Assembly (NCBI GenBank): GCA_902762305.1
Contig: CACWNW010000005.1
Coordinates: forward strand, 62,001 to 126,000
DNA length: 64,000 bases
Reading direction: 5' to 3'
Source: Fibrobacter succinogenes
GTDB taxonomy: Bacteria > Fibrobacterota > Fibrobacteria > Fibrobacterales > Fibrobacteraceae
Shown one piece after another: positions 1-8,449 of this stretch. Both the position numbers and the translations under genes were made by a program. The notes under the pieces were generated by a model. It saw only the letters and a list, made by a program, of their open reading frames with translations, made no database searches and was not told the origin of the DNA. Every line of letters begins with the position of its first letter. Within the stretch, counting starts at the first letter, position 1.

Positions 1-153
1 TTCGTGAACTGGAACTTCAAGGACCATCGCGGTCGCTTCGTGGGTACCGGCGTGTATAGCGTCCAGTTCAAGATGGTCGTCCGTTACGAGAAGAAGAAGA
101 TCGAGGAAGAAATCAAGGATAAGTGGGGCGTCCGCCGCAAGAAGAAAAAATAA
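1..153 (+). CDS. C-terminal fragment of a secreted protein with FlgD-like end
   Basis: The window opens inside this gene; frame 1 is open to a TAA at 151-153. The 50 visible residues include WNFKDHRGRFVGTGVY, which resembles the last strands of FlgD-type Ig-like domains found at the C-terminus of secreted proteins. A lysine-rich tail follows (KKKIEEEIKDKWGVRRKKKK). The N-terminal part and the function cannot be seen. A strong hairpin 54 bp past the stop probably ends transcription. Confidence 0.7.
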   Translation, partial: FVNWNFKDHRGRFVGTGVYSVQFKMVVRYEKKKIEEEIKDKWGVRRKKKK

Positions 154-206
154 CCGTTTATGCCACCCTCGAGCAAGGCCGTAGGCCAGGGGGTAAGGAT
201 ATGAGA

Positions 207-234
207 AAAGCTCCGCGCAACCGCGCGGAGCTTT
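207..234. terminator. Bidirectional hairpin terminator
   Basis: A perfect 12-bp stem (AAAGCTCCGCGC / GCGCGGAGCTTT) closes an AACC loop. It lies between the convergent ends of the partial plus-strand gene and the minus-strand gene ending at 257, so it can serve both. The A/T ends of the stem give short U runs in either direction. Confidence 0.8.
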
Positions 235-256
235 GTGGTTTAATGCCTTAAGAAGA

Positions 257-2935
257 CTACTTGATAGAAATCTTGCGGAAGGAGTCACCGGAGCGGACGA
301 TGTACATGCCCTTGTTGGGAATGTCGAAGGTCATGTCCAGTCCATTCGATACCTTGTGGCTGATTTCCTTGCCGCGCAAGTCGAATAGAACCACCTTCTG
401 GCCGGCGAGAGTGTTGCTTACGACAAGCTTCTGGTCTTGAACGTATGCTTCGAAACTCGGCATGGCCTTTTCCTGTGCGATTTCGGGCTTGGCGGGCTTG
501 ACAGCCTTCTTGCTCAAAGGGTACGTAGTAGAGAAATCTACGTACTTGACCGTCCTAGATTTACTGTTGGAAGTCGTAATGGAAGCGCCGTTTGATGAGA
601 AGAACTTGATATAATACTTGCGAGTTGCCGTATTAACAACGCAGAAATCCGAATATCCATTGCCATCGAAGTCGCCTACGAGGAACTGCAGGGGATCGGA
701 ACCATAGAGGCCTACGTTGCTGAAAGCTATGTTGAAATTGTGGTAACCGCCCCTACTCATAATGGCTTTTGCGGCACCGGATGTCCTATGGACAATCAGT
801 TTGTCGTCAATGCCGTCTCCATCAAAATCGCCTGCCAAGAATTGGTAGCTTGAATGATCCATATTCGCATGCTGCTGTTCGCAGGAGGAATTTACGTTGT
901 AGGGCAAATAAAGGGGCCAGTTGTAAACTCTGCATCCGTTATAAATTCCAGTTTCTAGGCGATGCCTGCTAAAACTAGAGCGGATGTACCAAGCGTCCAC
1001 AACAGAATCGGCGAGAGCAAAGTCTGTGATATGGTCTCCATCGAAATCACCGACTATGGGCTTGAGGTAGTTGGAATTAATAGTGGTTTCTACAAAACCG
1101 GTGCCGGTGCCTGTGAGACCATAATATGTCAAGTCGTTTAGATTCATGAATGTTCCATCAATGCTGGAGCGCATGTACCATTTCTTTGTGCTCGTCTGGA
1201 ATGCGGCCAAGTCTGCCTTACCATCGCCATTGTAATCGCCGCTTAGTATGGTAAAGGTCGGTGATATTTCAGACACCATGAAATTGGCAGGAATGTATTG
1301 GACCCCTGCGTTGCCAGTTATGCTGGAATGAATATTCCAATAACTTTTATTGTTCTTAAACGCCACGACGCCGAAATCCGTCTTGCCATCGCCATCGTAA
1401 TCTCCTGTTATGATTTGATACGAGGGATAACCGTCTCTAGAGAATAGTGTTTCCCCCCAAATGGGGCTGCGGCCATTAGAACTTTTACTAGAGCCTATGT
1501 ACCATTTGAAATTTTTTGTCCGCAATTCTTCTACAGCTCCGAGTTCATCAATTCCATCGCCGTCAAAGTCTCCGACAAAGAACCGCAAACGATTGGTGGT
1601 ATTGACATTGAATGTATTTTCGTTGCTGTAATTGATGTTGTGCTGTACCCAGTTGGCTCCGTTTAGTATTTCCCACATCGGCCAAATGCCTCTCTGCAAC
1701 GAGACATAGTCTATTCCTGTTTCTGGATCATGTGCCATATAACCATTGTTATTGAGCCAGTTGTTATCATATGTTCCCGAATTTCTTGGAGCGCTGAACG
1801 ATAACAGGTAACGGTCATTAATGATACGGCCAAATTTGTCACCGGAGACGCCTATATTGTTAATCCAACTCATGTAGTTGTCTTGATGTGCTACGTTATA
1901 GGAATTGTCCTTATTCCATTGGTATCCGTTGGTTGAATAATATTTTTGAATGCGCATCATGTAGTCGAAGTTCTTATCCGGTAGCCACATTTCAAATCTG
2001 CCTGCGTTAGCATTCCAGCGTACTTCTCCGAAATCGGTGAGATGCCATTTATCTGAATAGGCAGGGAATTCATGGATAACTTCGTTTTGGTTGTTATAGA
2101 CGGTGTCCTTTTGGATGTGCGTGACAAAATCGACTCTTGGATCTGTGGGGTCGTTGTAGAAGTTGCCCATATTCACATTTCTCAAATCGAGAATATTCTC
2201 CACGGCGATATGGTATCTCCTGGCGTATTGTATCGGTTGGTTTGAACTGTTGTATACGACAAAGTCGTCTCTCATCATATGGTTGAACCAAACATGGAAT
2301 TTGCCACCTTGTCTTACAATGGAGATTTGCCCAATTCCGTATCCGGCGGGATTTGTGGCAGTTCGCCCGGTCCACTTCTGGAGAATGGGTGCTGCCTCGC
2401 CGCCTATTCGCAGCCAGCCGCTATGGGTATACTTTTCGTATGGGCCCTTTATGTTTTTTGAACGAGAAACGTATATGGCGCCGCCATAGTTGTTTATCGC
2501 ACCCTGGTAGAATAAATACCAGTATTTATCCCTTTCGTCGTATACGATTGCGGGATCACAAGCGCGATTTTCTTTGGTTGCATACGAAGCCGAAAGAGCA
2601 ATAGTTGGGCTTGACCAGTCTGAACCGTTTTTTGAATATCTGTAGCGGATAACGTCCAATGAATTTACTAGGTTCGATTGCGAGGCTGGAGCATAGTATC
2701 TGTCCGTTACGTTGCCTGTTGAACAGTAGAATTGGTGAAAATAACCGTTGTGGTATACGGTAGCCGGAGCGTATGCGTATGCGTTGTCCTCATGGAAAGA
2801 TGCGGCTGGGGCTACGTTTTCTTTAACAAACGGAACGTACGCTTCTGTTGCGCCATTCTCGCTTAGAGTTACAGCTGCCATTGCCGAACATGTTAGCGAA
2901 AGCAATGCTGCAATTGTTTTTGTTTTGTTGTTCAT
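257..2935 (-). CDS. Secreted beta-propeller / FG-GAP repeat protein with type IX-like sorting tail
   Basis: An 892-residue protein with an N-terminal signal peptide ending near 'CSAMAA'. Residues about 40-430 contain motifs such as 'DPAIVYDERDKYWYLFYQGA' that recall five-bladed propeller glycosidases (GH43/GH32-like), but I cannot assign a family or catalytic acids. Residues about 450-760 hold six calcium-binding-like FG-GAP/VCBS repeats of the form GD(F/Y)DGDGxxD, 50-75 residues apart. The last 75 residues (VVLFDLRGKEI...MYIVRSGDSFRKISIK) match the pattern of type IX C-terminal sorting domains. The start codon is preceded by an AGAGG ribosome site. Likely cell-surface or extracellular and perhaps polysaccharide-binding; substrate unknown. 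Confidence 0.7.
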   Translation of the reverse strand: MNNKTKTIAALLSLTCSAMAAVTLSENGATEAYVPFVKENVAPAASFHEDNAYAYAPATVYHNGYFHQFYCSTGNVTDRYYAPASQSNLVNSLDVIRYRYSKNGSDWSSPTIALSASYATKENRACDPAIVYDERDKYWYLFYQGAINNYGGAIYVSRSKNIKGPYEKYTHSGWLRIGGEAAPILQKWTGRTATNPAGYGIGQISIVRQGGKFHVWFNHMMRDDFVVYNSSNQPIQYARRYHIAVENILDLRNVNMGNFYNDPTDPRVDFVTHIQKDTVYNNQNEVIHEFPAYSDKWHLTDFGEVRWNANAGRFEMWLPDKNFDYMMRIQKYYSTNGYQWNKDNSYNVAHQDNYMSWINNIGVSGDKFGRIINDRYLLSFSAPRNSGTYDNNWLNNNGYMAHDPETGIDYVSLQRGIWPMWEILNGANWVQHNINYSNENTFNVNTTNRLRFFVGDFDGDGIDELGAVEELRTKNFKWYIGSSKSSNGRSPIWGETLFSRDGYPSYQIITGDYDGDGKTDFGVVAFKNNKSYWNIHSSITGNAGVQYIPANFMVSEISPTFTILSGDYNGDGKADLAAFQTSTKKWYMRSSIDGTFMNLNDLTYYGLTGTGTGFVETTINSNYLKPIVGDFDGDHITDFALADSVVDAWYIRSSFSRHRLETGIYNGCRVYNWPLYLPYNVNSSCEQQHANMDHSSYQFLAGDFDGDGIDDKLIVHRTSGAAKAIMSRGGYHNFNIAFSNVGLYGSDPLQFLVGDFDGNGYSDFCVVNTATRKYYIKFFSSNGASITTSNSKSRTVKYVDFSTTYPLSKKAVKPAKPEIAQEKAMPSFEAYVQDQKLVVSNTLAGQKVVLFDLRGKEISHKVSNGLDMTFDIPNKGMYIVRSGDSFRKISIK

Positions 2936-3117
2936 TTTTACCTCTATAATACATTGTTTTGTTATTAAGACAATGTGGAAATTAATTTATAATAGATTAA
3001 GAACGACGTTGTGTAAAATTATATGTACGAGTTGTCAGCTTGTTTTTTATGGTATAGAAGGCTTGTAACGTATGTGGGAAATAAGTTGTCTATAACATGC
3101 TAGTGGCGGAGGCACAC

Positions 3118-3149
3118 AAAAAGCCCCTCGTTGATACGAGGGGCTTTTT
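3118..3149. terminator. Terminator downstream of threonine synthase
   Basis: A perfect 14-bp stem (AAAAAGCCCCTCGT / ACGAGGGGCTTTTT) with a TGAT loop. It lies past the stop of the minus-strand thrC and upstream of the next minus-strand gene. The flanking A and T runs make it an intrinsic terminator in either direction. Confidence 0.85.
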
Positions 3150-3169
3150 GCTCACGATAATTCGGGGCT

Positions 3170-3199
3170 GGATCCTTCCGCCGTTGGCGTCAGGATGAC
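3170..3199. repeat. Dispersed GGATCC...GGATGAC repeat, short copy
   Basis: The sequence GGATCCTTCCGCC...GGATGAC sits between the thrC stop and its terminator. Read on the minus strand it begins GTCATCCTGACGCC and ends GGATCC. It shares this frame with the copies at 25625-25680 and 63026-63066, which lie inside coding sequence. It is probably a degenerate member of a small palindromic repeat family. Confidence 0.5.
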
Positions 3200-3205
3200 G
3201 GCTTA

Positions 3206-4546
3206 TTAACGCCTTCTTTCAGCCATCTCTTTCTTCAAGATGTCCATGACAGCGCCAAGGTCTGCCGGAGCCTTGAACACGGGGTTCGCGAACTTGGAGG
3301 CTATGTTCTCGAGCTTCTTTTCGTGGTAGCCGACCTTGAATTCGGTGAACTTGAGGCCGTGTGCCGTGCTGATGACCACAACGTTTTCTTCCTTGTCGAT
3401 CTTGCCTGCGGCAACGAGCTTCTCGAGGGCGCCAAGAGCAACACCCGTATGCGGGCAGCAGTAGAGACCGATGCGGTCGCCGCGGTGGGCAGCGTTGGCG
3501 AGTTCTTCTTCGGTGACACTTACGACCATGCCGTTCGTCTTCTGGATGGCGCGCACGGCCTTCGGGTAGCTGACCGGATTACCGATCTGGATGGCGCTGG
3601 CGAGCGTCTTCTTGGCCTGCATGGGCTCAAGCTTGTCGAAGCCGCGTTCGTAGGCCTTGGCGAACGGGTTCGCGTTTTCGGCCTGGGCCACGATGATGCG
3701 AGGAATGCGGTCGATGAGGCCCATGGCCTTGCAATCTTCGAAACCCTTCGCGAGAGCACTCACGTTGCCGAGGTTGCCGCCCGGGATAATCACGGTGTCG
3801 GGCACCTTCCAGCCCATTTCCTGGCAGATTTCCGGAGAAATTGTCTTCTGGCCTTCTACGCGGAGGCTGTTCATGGAGTTGGCGAGGTAGATGCGGTTGT
3901 CGGCGGTGACCTGCTGCACGATCTTCATGCATCCGTCGAAGTCGGTGTCGAGGGCGAGCACGATGCTGCCGTTGCTAATCGGCTGGATCAGCTGGGCAAC
4001 GCTCGTCTTGCCGGCGGGCAGGAACACGATGCTCGGGATGCCGGCCTTCGCGCAGTAAGCGCTCAAGGCTGCGGAGGTGTCGCCGGTAGAGGCGCAGGCC
4101 ACGGCATCGATCGGGTGGATGCCCTTCTTGATGATGTGGTTCACCTGGCTCACGAGAACCGTCATGCCGAGGTCCTTGAAGCTACCCGTGTGGGAGTTGC
4201 CGCAAAGCTTCACCTTGAGGCTCTTGATGCCCAGTTCCTTGGCGAGCGGAGCGGCGTCAAAGAGCGGACTCCAGCCTTCGCGCATGGTCACGATGTCTTC
4301 GATGGGCATGTCGGGGAGCACCATTTCGCGCTTGCTCCAGATACCGCTCATATCGGCGGGTTCGAAGCTCATGCGGCGTTCGGCGAAGAGCTTCTTCCAT
4401 TCGTCGGGGCTCTTGCTGGCAAGTGCTGTGCGGTCGTGCTCGACTTCGAGCAGGCTGCCGTCCACCTTGCTGCGGTAAATGACGTCGGTCAGCGGGTAGG
4501 TATCGTCCCCGTTGATGTTCCTGAAATGCGCATTGAATTGGGCCAT
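3206..4546 (-). CDS. thrC: Threonine synthase
   Basis: A 446-residue PLP enzyme of the threonine synthase family, which converts O-phosphohomoserine to threonine in the cytosol. The PLP lysine is K124 in GNSHTGSFKDLGMT, and a phosphate-binding glycine loop is seen in PGGNLGNVSA. The start is supported by a GAGGA ribosome site, and a TATATT box lies at 4573-4578 upstream on the minus strand. The length suits the shorter bacterial class of the family. It appears monocistronic, with a terminator at 3118-3149. A 418-codon open frame on the opposite strand is an antisense shadow. Confidence 0.95.
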   Translation of the reverse strand: MAQFNAHFRNINGDDTYPLTDVIYRSKVDGSLLEVEHDRTALASKSPDEWKKLFAERRMSFEPADMSGIWSKREMVLPDMPIEDIVTMREGWSPLFDAAPLAKELGIKSLKVKLCGNSHTGSFKDLGMTVLVSQVNHIIKKGIHPIDAVACASTGDTSAALSAYCAKAGIPSIVFLPAGKTSVAQLIQPISNGSIVLALDTDFDGCMKIVQQVTADNRIYLANSMNSLRVEGQKTISPEICQEMGWKVPDTVIIPGGNLGNVSALAKGFEDCKAMGLIDRIPRIIVAQAENANPFAKAYERGFDKLEPMQAKKTLASAIQIGNPVSYPKAVRAIQKTNGMVVSVTEEELANAAHRGDRIGLYCCPHTGVALGALEKLVAAGKIDKEENVVVISTAHGLKFTEFKVGYHEKKLENIASKFANPVFKAPADLGAVMDILKKEMAERRR

Positions 4547-4605
4547 AATGTCCTCTTGATTTTACGAGGGCAAATATAGTAAATGGAGTTACGAGTTCCT
4601 AGTTC

Positions 4606-5634
4606 CTAGTTACTAGGGATGTGAGGAAAAGTGCTTATATAGCGCTTTTCCTGTGATGTCGCGGCGGTGTCTATCGGCGTCACGGTGCTGTCCGCTGGGG
4701 TTTTTGCACTATCGGCAGGGACTTCGGCTGCTTTGCAGTTCTCGAGGGCCTTGTCGACTTCTTCGCGGATGGAGTCCAGTTTTGCCTGGTAACGCGGGTT
4801 TACGATCGTGTCGCCATCGCAAATCTGGGTCTTCGCGTATTCTCCGGAGCTCCAACCGTTTGATTTTTCCAGGCATGTTTTCAGACTGTCGGAAACCGTT
4901 TCGCCTGCCGTGGAGAGGCTGTCCAGTTTTTCATTTATACAGTTGTTGGCGACATCGTTCTTTTCCACGAAATCCGTCTTTTGGCAAAGCGGGGACGGGG
5001 CGGCTGAGCTGCTGGATGCCTCGCTGGAGCTGCTATTGAATAAACGGTAGTACTCGTATTCTGTATAAAGTAACCCGTCCTTCACCTTTAAACCTGTATA
5101 GGTATTGCCGTCGGAACACTTGTAATCAAAGCGGACTTTCATTTGGTTCATGCAGGGAGGAACCCCGTAAACGGGTTCGTCAAAGTAGTCGACGCAATTT
5201 TCTAGGTCGTCTTCTATTTCTGCCAATTCTTCGATGGAACGTGTTGTGTTGTTCTTTAAATCTGCATTTAGAGGAAGGCAGGTCTTGGGCTTATTGCTAT
5301 TAGAGCCTATGTAAACGCATTCATTGTAGATGACTTGTGTAGAGGTGCAGGTCACGCTCGTGTCGCGGGCGAACTTGTACTGCTCGGCACTGCTGTTGGA
5401 GAGGTTTTCGGCCGGAATCGAGGAGGACGATTCGAGTGTCTCGCTTGATGTCGCCTCGGAACTGCTGGATGTCTCTTCGATTGGGGCTGAAGAGGATGAT
5501 TCGAGAGCTTCGAAACTGCCGGGCGTGTCATCGAAAGAACAGCCGTAAAGGGGCTCTGCATTATCGGTGCAGCTGGTCCAGAAAAAAGCGGTTACTGAGA
5601 GTAAAAACTTGCCTAGGCGAATACGTAATTTCAT
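4606..5634 (-). CDS. Lipoprotein with serine-rich linkers, unknown function
   Basis: A 342-residue protein with a short basic N-terminus, a hydrophobic stretch and a lipobox-like AFFWTSC, so probably a lipoprotein. Serine-rich linkers typical of this genus occupy residues about 45-90 (ESSSSAPIEETSSSSEATSSE) and about 200-212 (SSSSEASSSSAAPS). Between them is a cysteine-containing region (CTSTQVIYNECVYIGS...CVDYFDEPVYGVPPC) that may be disulfide-bonded. No catalytic motif is recognised. A GGAGAAATAAAATG ribosome site fixes the start; the same arrangement precedes the lipoprotein starting at 30124. Confidence 0.7.
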   Translation of the reverse strand: MKLRIRLGKFLLSVTAFFWTSCTDNAEPLYGCSFDDTPGSFEALESSSSAPIEETSSSSEATSSETLESSSSIPAENLSNSSAEQYKFARDTSVTCTSTQVIYNECVYIGSNSNKPKTCLPLNADLKNNTTRSIEELAEIEDDLENCVDYFDEPVYGVPPCMNQMKVRFDYKCSDGNTYTGLKVKDGLLYTEYEYYRLFNSSSSEASSSSAAPSPLCQKTDFVEKNDVANNCINEKLDSLSTAGETVSDSLKTCLEKSNGWSSGEYAKTQICDGDTIVNPRYQAKLDSIREEVDKALENCKAAEVPADSAKTPADSTVTPIDTAATSQEKRYISTFPHIPSN

Positions 5635-5780
5635 TTTATTTCTCCTACTTTGTTTAATATAAATTTTTGAGGGGGTTGGCGAGGGGCGTTGAATGGTAAT
5701 TTTTTTGTAAAATTGGGCGAAAACAGGGCGTTTTTTTTATATTTTGACCGAAAAATGTTCAACACGATTCGGAGTTCCGA

Positions 5781-7187
5781 GTGAAGAAGAAAAACATCGC
5801 ATTTTTAGTTTTATTTGGGCTTTGTGCTGCTCTGCTTACGGCCTGTCTTTTCGATTCTGGCGATTCTGGCCTGAGCAGCTGGCTTGGCGACCAGGGCCTG
5901 CCCGATAGTTACAAGGTCCAGATGCTCACTGTAGAAGACCTTACTCCCGTGTCCGCGAAGGTCTATGCCGGCAATACGGTATTCTCCGCTACAACGAGGG
6001 CCGTCTTCGGTACGCAGGCGGGCTTGACGCACGATATCGTATTCGATTTCGCGTTCATCGATTCCTCGTTCTTTGCCGAGATGAAGGATGCGGACTCGGC
6101 TGCCGCATTCGTTGCGCTGGTCCTGGACGATTCGTACTACGGCGCCAAGTGCTTCCCCAAGGATTCTTTCCCGTACGAGGAAACGCTCGACCTGAAGGTC
6201 GAATGGATTATCGACAACGGGAAAAAGAAGTCGTTCATCGATAGCGTTGGCAAGGTTTCGGTTTCCGACTGGCTCGAAGAACTCAAGGAATGGAAGGCAG
6301 ACAATTCTGCGGACACCACTTACGAGCTCTCCATCGGTGCTAAGGATTCCCTGGTGATAATCGACCTGCCTTCGGCTTTTGTCGAGGACATGAAGAAGGC
6401 CGGGCCCGCATGCCACCTCCAGCTGCGCCTCTCCGCTCCCGAAGCCAAGCGCGTCTACCGATTCTTCGGGCCGGATACCACCTTCATGCCTGAATTCCGT
6501 ATGCGTTCGATTTCGGATACGAACATCAAGAAGTTCCCGCCGTTCCGCATGAGCGACGTTGTTACCTACAACGATTCCTGCGGAGACTGCCTTGTGGTGC
6601 ATGCCGGCGTGACTGATTCCCTTGTGGTGGAATACCCGATGGAAAAAATTCTCGAAGCGCTTTCCGATTTCTATGGCGACGCCTTCCCGTATGACGAGGG
6701 CGACGGCAACGACGTGCGCCAGGCGGTCGTTCTTGCGCAGCTCGATATGGTTCGTGACGATTCCGAGGGCTACAACGAACTGGGACTGCCCATCCAGGTT
6801 GTCGTGGGTTCGTTCATCGACAGCCTCGGCGAAGAAATCCGCCGCATGGAAATGTACAAGGTGAACCGCAAGCTTGTGGCCGAATCGGGCCACCCGAACA
6901 TGGTGTTCTACGACGGTGATTCGCTTTCGCTGCAGGTGACCTACGGCGTGCGCGACCTCATCAACCAGGCGCGGAACGGGCGCAATCTGAAGATTATGAC
7001 GCGTCTCGGCTATCCGGTTCTGCAGGACAAGGATTCGCTCTATGCGGATTACAAGACGGCGGATGGCGATTCGGTCTATGTGTTCTTCAAGCATTTCGAC
7101 TATGCCCGCTACGATTTCGGCAAGACGTTCAGCCAGCCTGCCAAGCTCAAACTCTGGCTTGCTACCAAGCGCGGAGGTGAAGAATGA
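5781..7187 (+). CDS. Putative lipoprotein, first gene of a two-gene unit
   Basis: A 468-residue protein starting with GTG behind a GGAG ribosome site. The N-terminus (MKKKNIAFLVLFGLCAALLTAC) is a clear lipoprotein signal with lipobox LLTAC. The rest is rich in Asp, Ser and Tyr and looks like a secreted beta-rich protein; no family is recognised. A TATATT box lies at 5738-5743. Its stop overlaps the start of the next gene (ATGA at 7184), so the two are translationally coupled. The partner is a predicted outer-membrane barrel, which suggests an outer-membrane-associated pair. Confidence 0.75.
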   Translation: MKKKNIAFLVLFGLCAALLTACLFDSGDSGLSSWLGDQGLPDSYKVQMLTVEDLTPVSAKVYAGNTVFSATTRAVFGTQAGLTHDIVFDFAFIDSSFFAEMKDADSAAAFVALVLDDSYYGAKCFPKDSFPYEETLDLKVEWIIDNGKKKSFIDSVGKVSVSDWLEELKEWKADNSADTTYELSIGAKDSLVIIDLPSAFVEDMKKAGPACHLQLRLSAPEAKRVYRFFGPDTTFMPEFRMRSISDTNIKKFPPFRMSDVVTYNDSCGDCLVVHAGVTDSLVVEYPMEKILEALSDFYGDAFPYDEGDGNDVRQAVVLAQLDMVRDDSEGYNELGLPIQVVVGSFIDSLGEEIRRMEMYKVNRKLVAESGHPNMVFYDGDSLSLQVTYGVRDLINQARNGRNLKIMTRLGYPVLQDKDSLYADYKTADGDSVYVFFKHFDYARYDFGKTFSQPAKLKLWLATKRGGEE

Positions 7188-8425
7188 AAAAGTTTTTAGG
7201 TTTGATTCTTTGTTGTGCCGCCATTGCGTCGGCTTCCATGATTGGTGTTGATGCTCTGGGCGAGGAACAGATTGTGGGCGGTTCTGCCGCTGCCGCAGGT
7301 CGCGGTTTCGCGGGCGGTGCCAAGACGGGCGAGGCGGAAGGCCTTTCCGTGGTGAACCCGGCACGCATGGCTTTCGATTCTAAGGTCGTGTTCAACCTGA
7401 ACTTCCTCATGGACATGTATGCTATCGAGTCGGGTAGTGATAGCTACTTCACGAAGAACATCTCATTGCCTTCGTTCAACCTGTCGTTCCCGATGGGCGA
7501 TTTCGGCGCGTTCGGCATTTCGCTGTGGCAGCACTATGCATCTTCTATCCGCGAAAGCGTCTCGGATACTCTGACCCATGCCGATGCGCGTATCGAGTAC
7601 AAGGGTAGCGTCTACGAGATTGTCCCGACTTACGCCGTTAGGCTCCCGTACCTCCGCAACATCGCCCTCGGTGCTTCTGTGCATATCGTGATGGGCAGCA
7701 TGGTGCGTAGCCTTACGCTCGGCCCGAATAACGAGGGAATTGCCGACGAGGATGTCTGGGCGACGAACAATGCCGAATTGACGGACTACGTGGAAGGCTC
7801 CTGGGAAATCGACCACCACCCGGCTTACTACTCCGGCTCGGTGCAGTACCGCGGGCGCCAGTCCTCGTTCTATTTCTCGTACACAACGGGCTATACGCTC
7901 CTCAACAAGCTCGAATACAACTTCCGCTTCTCGGAACTCGATACGCTCGTGCCGAGCCATGTCAACCGCAGGGTGAAGGTGCCGGCGATGTTCGCTACGG
8001 GCGTGAATTACCGCTTGGCCAAGCGCCACAACGTGATGATGGACTTGCAGTGGCGCAACTGGGATGAGGACGTGGAAAACGTCGGCCGCAGCTACGACAT
8101 GAGGAGCAAGACCGAGACGCAGGATGACTTTGTCGCATCCATCGGCTACCAGCGTGACGGAAGCACCCTCTACTACGACCCGCTCCCGGACAGGATTACC
8201 TACCGCGCGGGTGCATGGTTCAAGAACTGGTATATCGCTGATGTCTACGAAGTGGGCGGCTCCGTCGGTGCCGGGTTCCCGCTTGGCCGCAAGGGCATTT
8301 CCCTCGACTTGGCGTTCCAGGGCGGCAAGCGCTTCTCGGAATCCGAGGGCAACTGGGAAGAGGTGTTCTTCGGCATTCGCCTGGGCCTGATGGGCATAGG
8401 CAGCTGGGGTCAGTCCCGTCGATAG
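7184..8425 (+). CDS. Outer-membrane beta-barrel protein, FadL/PorV-like
   Basis: A 413-residue protein with a cleavable signal peptide ending near 'IASAS'. The segment GGSAAAAGRGFAGGAKTGEAEGLSVVNPARMAF resembles the start of FadL/PorV/UPF0164-type barrels, where 'NPA' follows a small-residue stretch. The remainder shows alternating aromatic/polar strands (SFYFSYTTGYTLLNKLEYNFRF, AFQGGKRFSESEGNWEEVFFGIRLGLM) ending in a short turn. The start overlaps the previous stop by four bases. Substrate unknown. In Fibrobacterota, PorV-like barrels can belong to the type IX machinery; assignment here is by general pattern only. Confidence 0.6.
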   Translation: MKKFLGLILCCAAIASASMIGVDALGEEQIVGGSAAAAGRGFAGGAKTGEAEGLSVVNPARMAFDSKVVFNLNFLMDMYAIESGSDSYFTKNISLPSFNLSFPMGDFGAFGISLWQHYASSIRESVSDTLTHADARIEYKGSVYEIVPTYAVRLPYLRNIALGASVHIVMGSMVRSLTLGPNNEGIADEDVWATNNAELTDYVEGSWEIDHHPAYYSGSVQYRGRQSSFYFSYTTGYTLLNKLEYNFRFSELDTLVPSHVNRRVKVPAMFATGVNYRLAKRHNVMMDLQWRNWDEDVENVGRSYDMRSKTETQDDFVASIGYQRDGSTLYYDPLPDRITYRAGAWFKNWYIADVYEVGGSVGAGFPLGRKGISLDLAFQGGKRFSESEGNWEEVFFGIRLGLMGIGSWGQSRR

Positions 8426-8449
8426 TTTTTTTATTGCAGGAGGCTAGAA

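Noticed and set aside
3323-4579. 418-codon open frame opposite thrC
   Set aside because: It is antisense to a gene with full threonine synthase motifs; its amino-acid make-up (Val, Gly, His, Asp rich) is the usual shadow of GC-rich codons.
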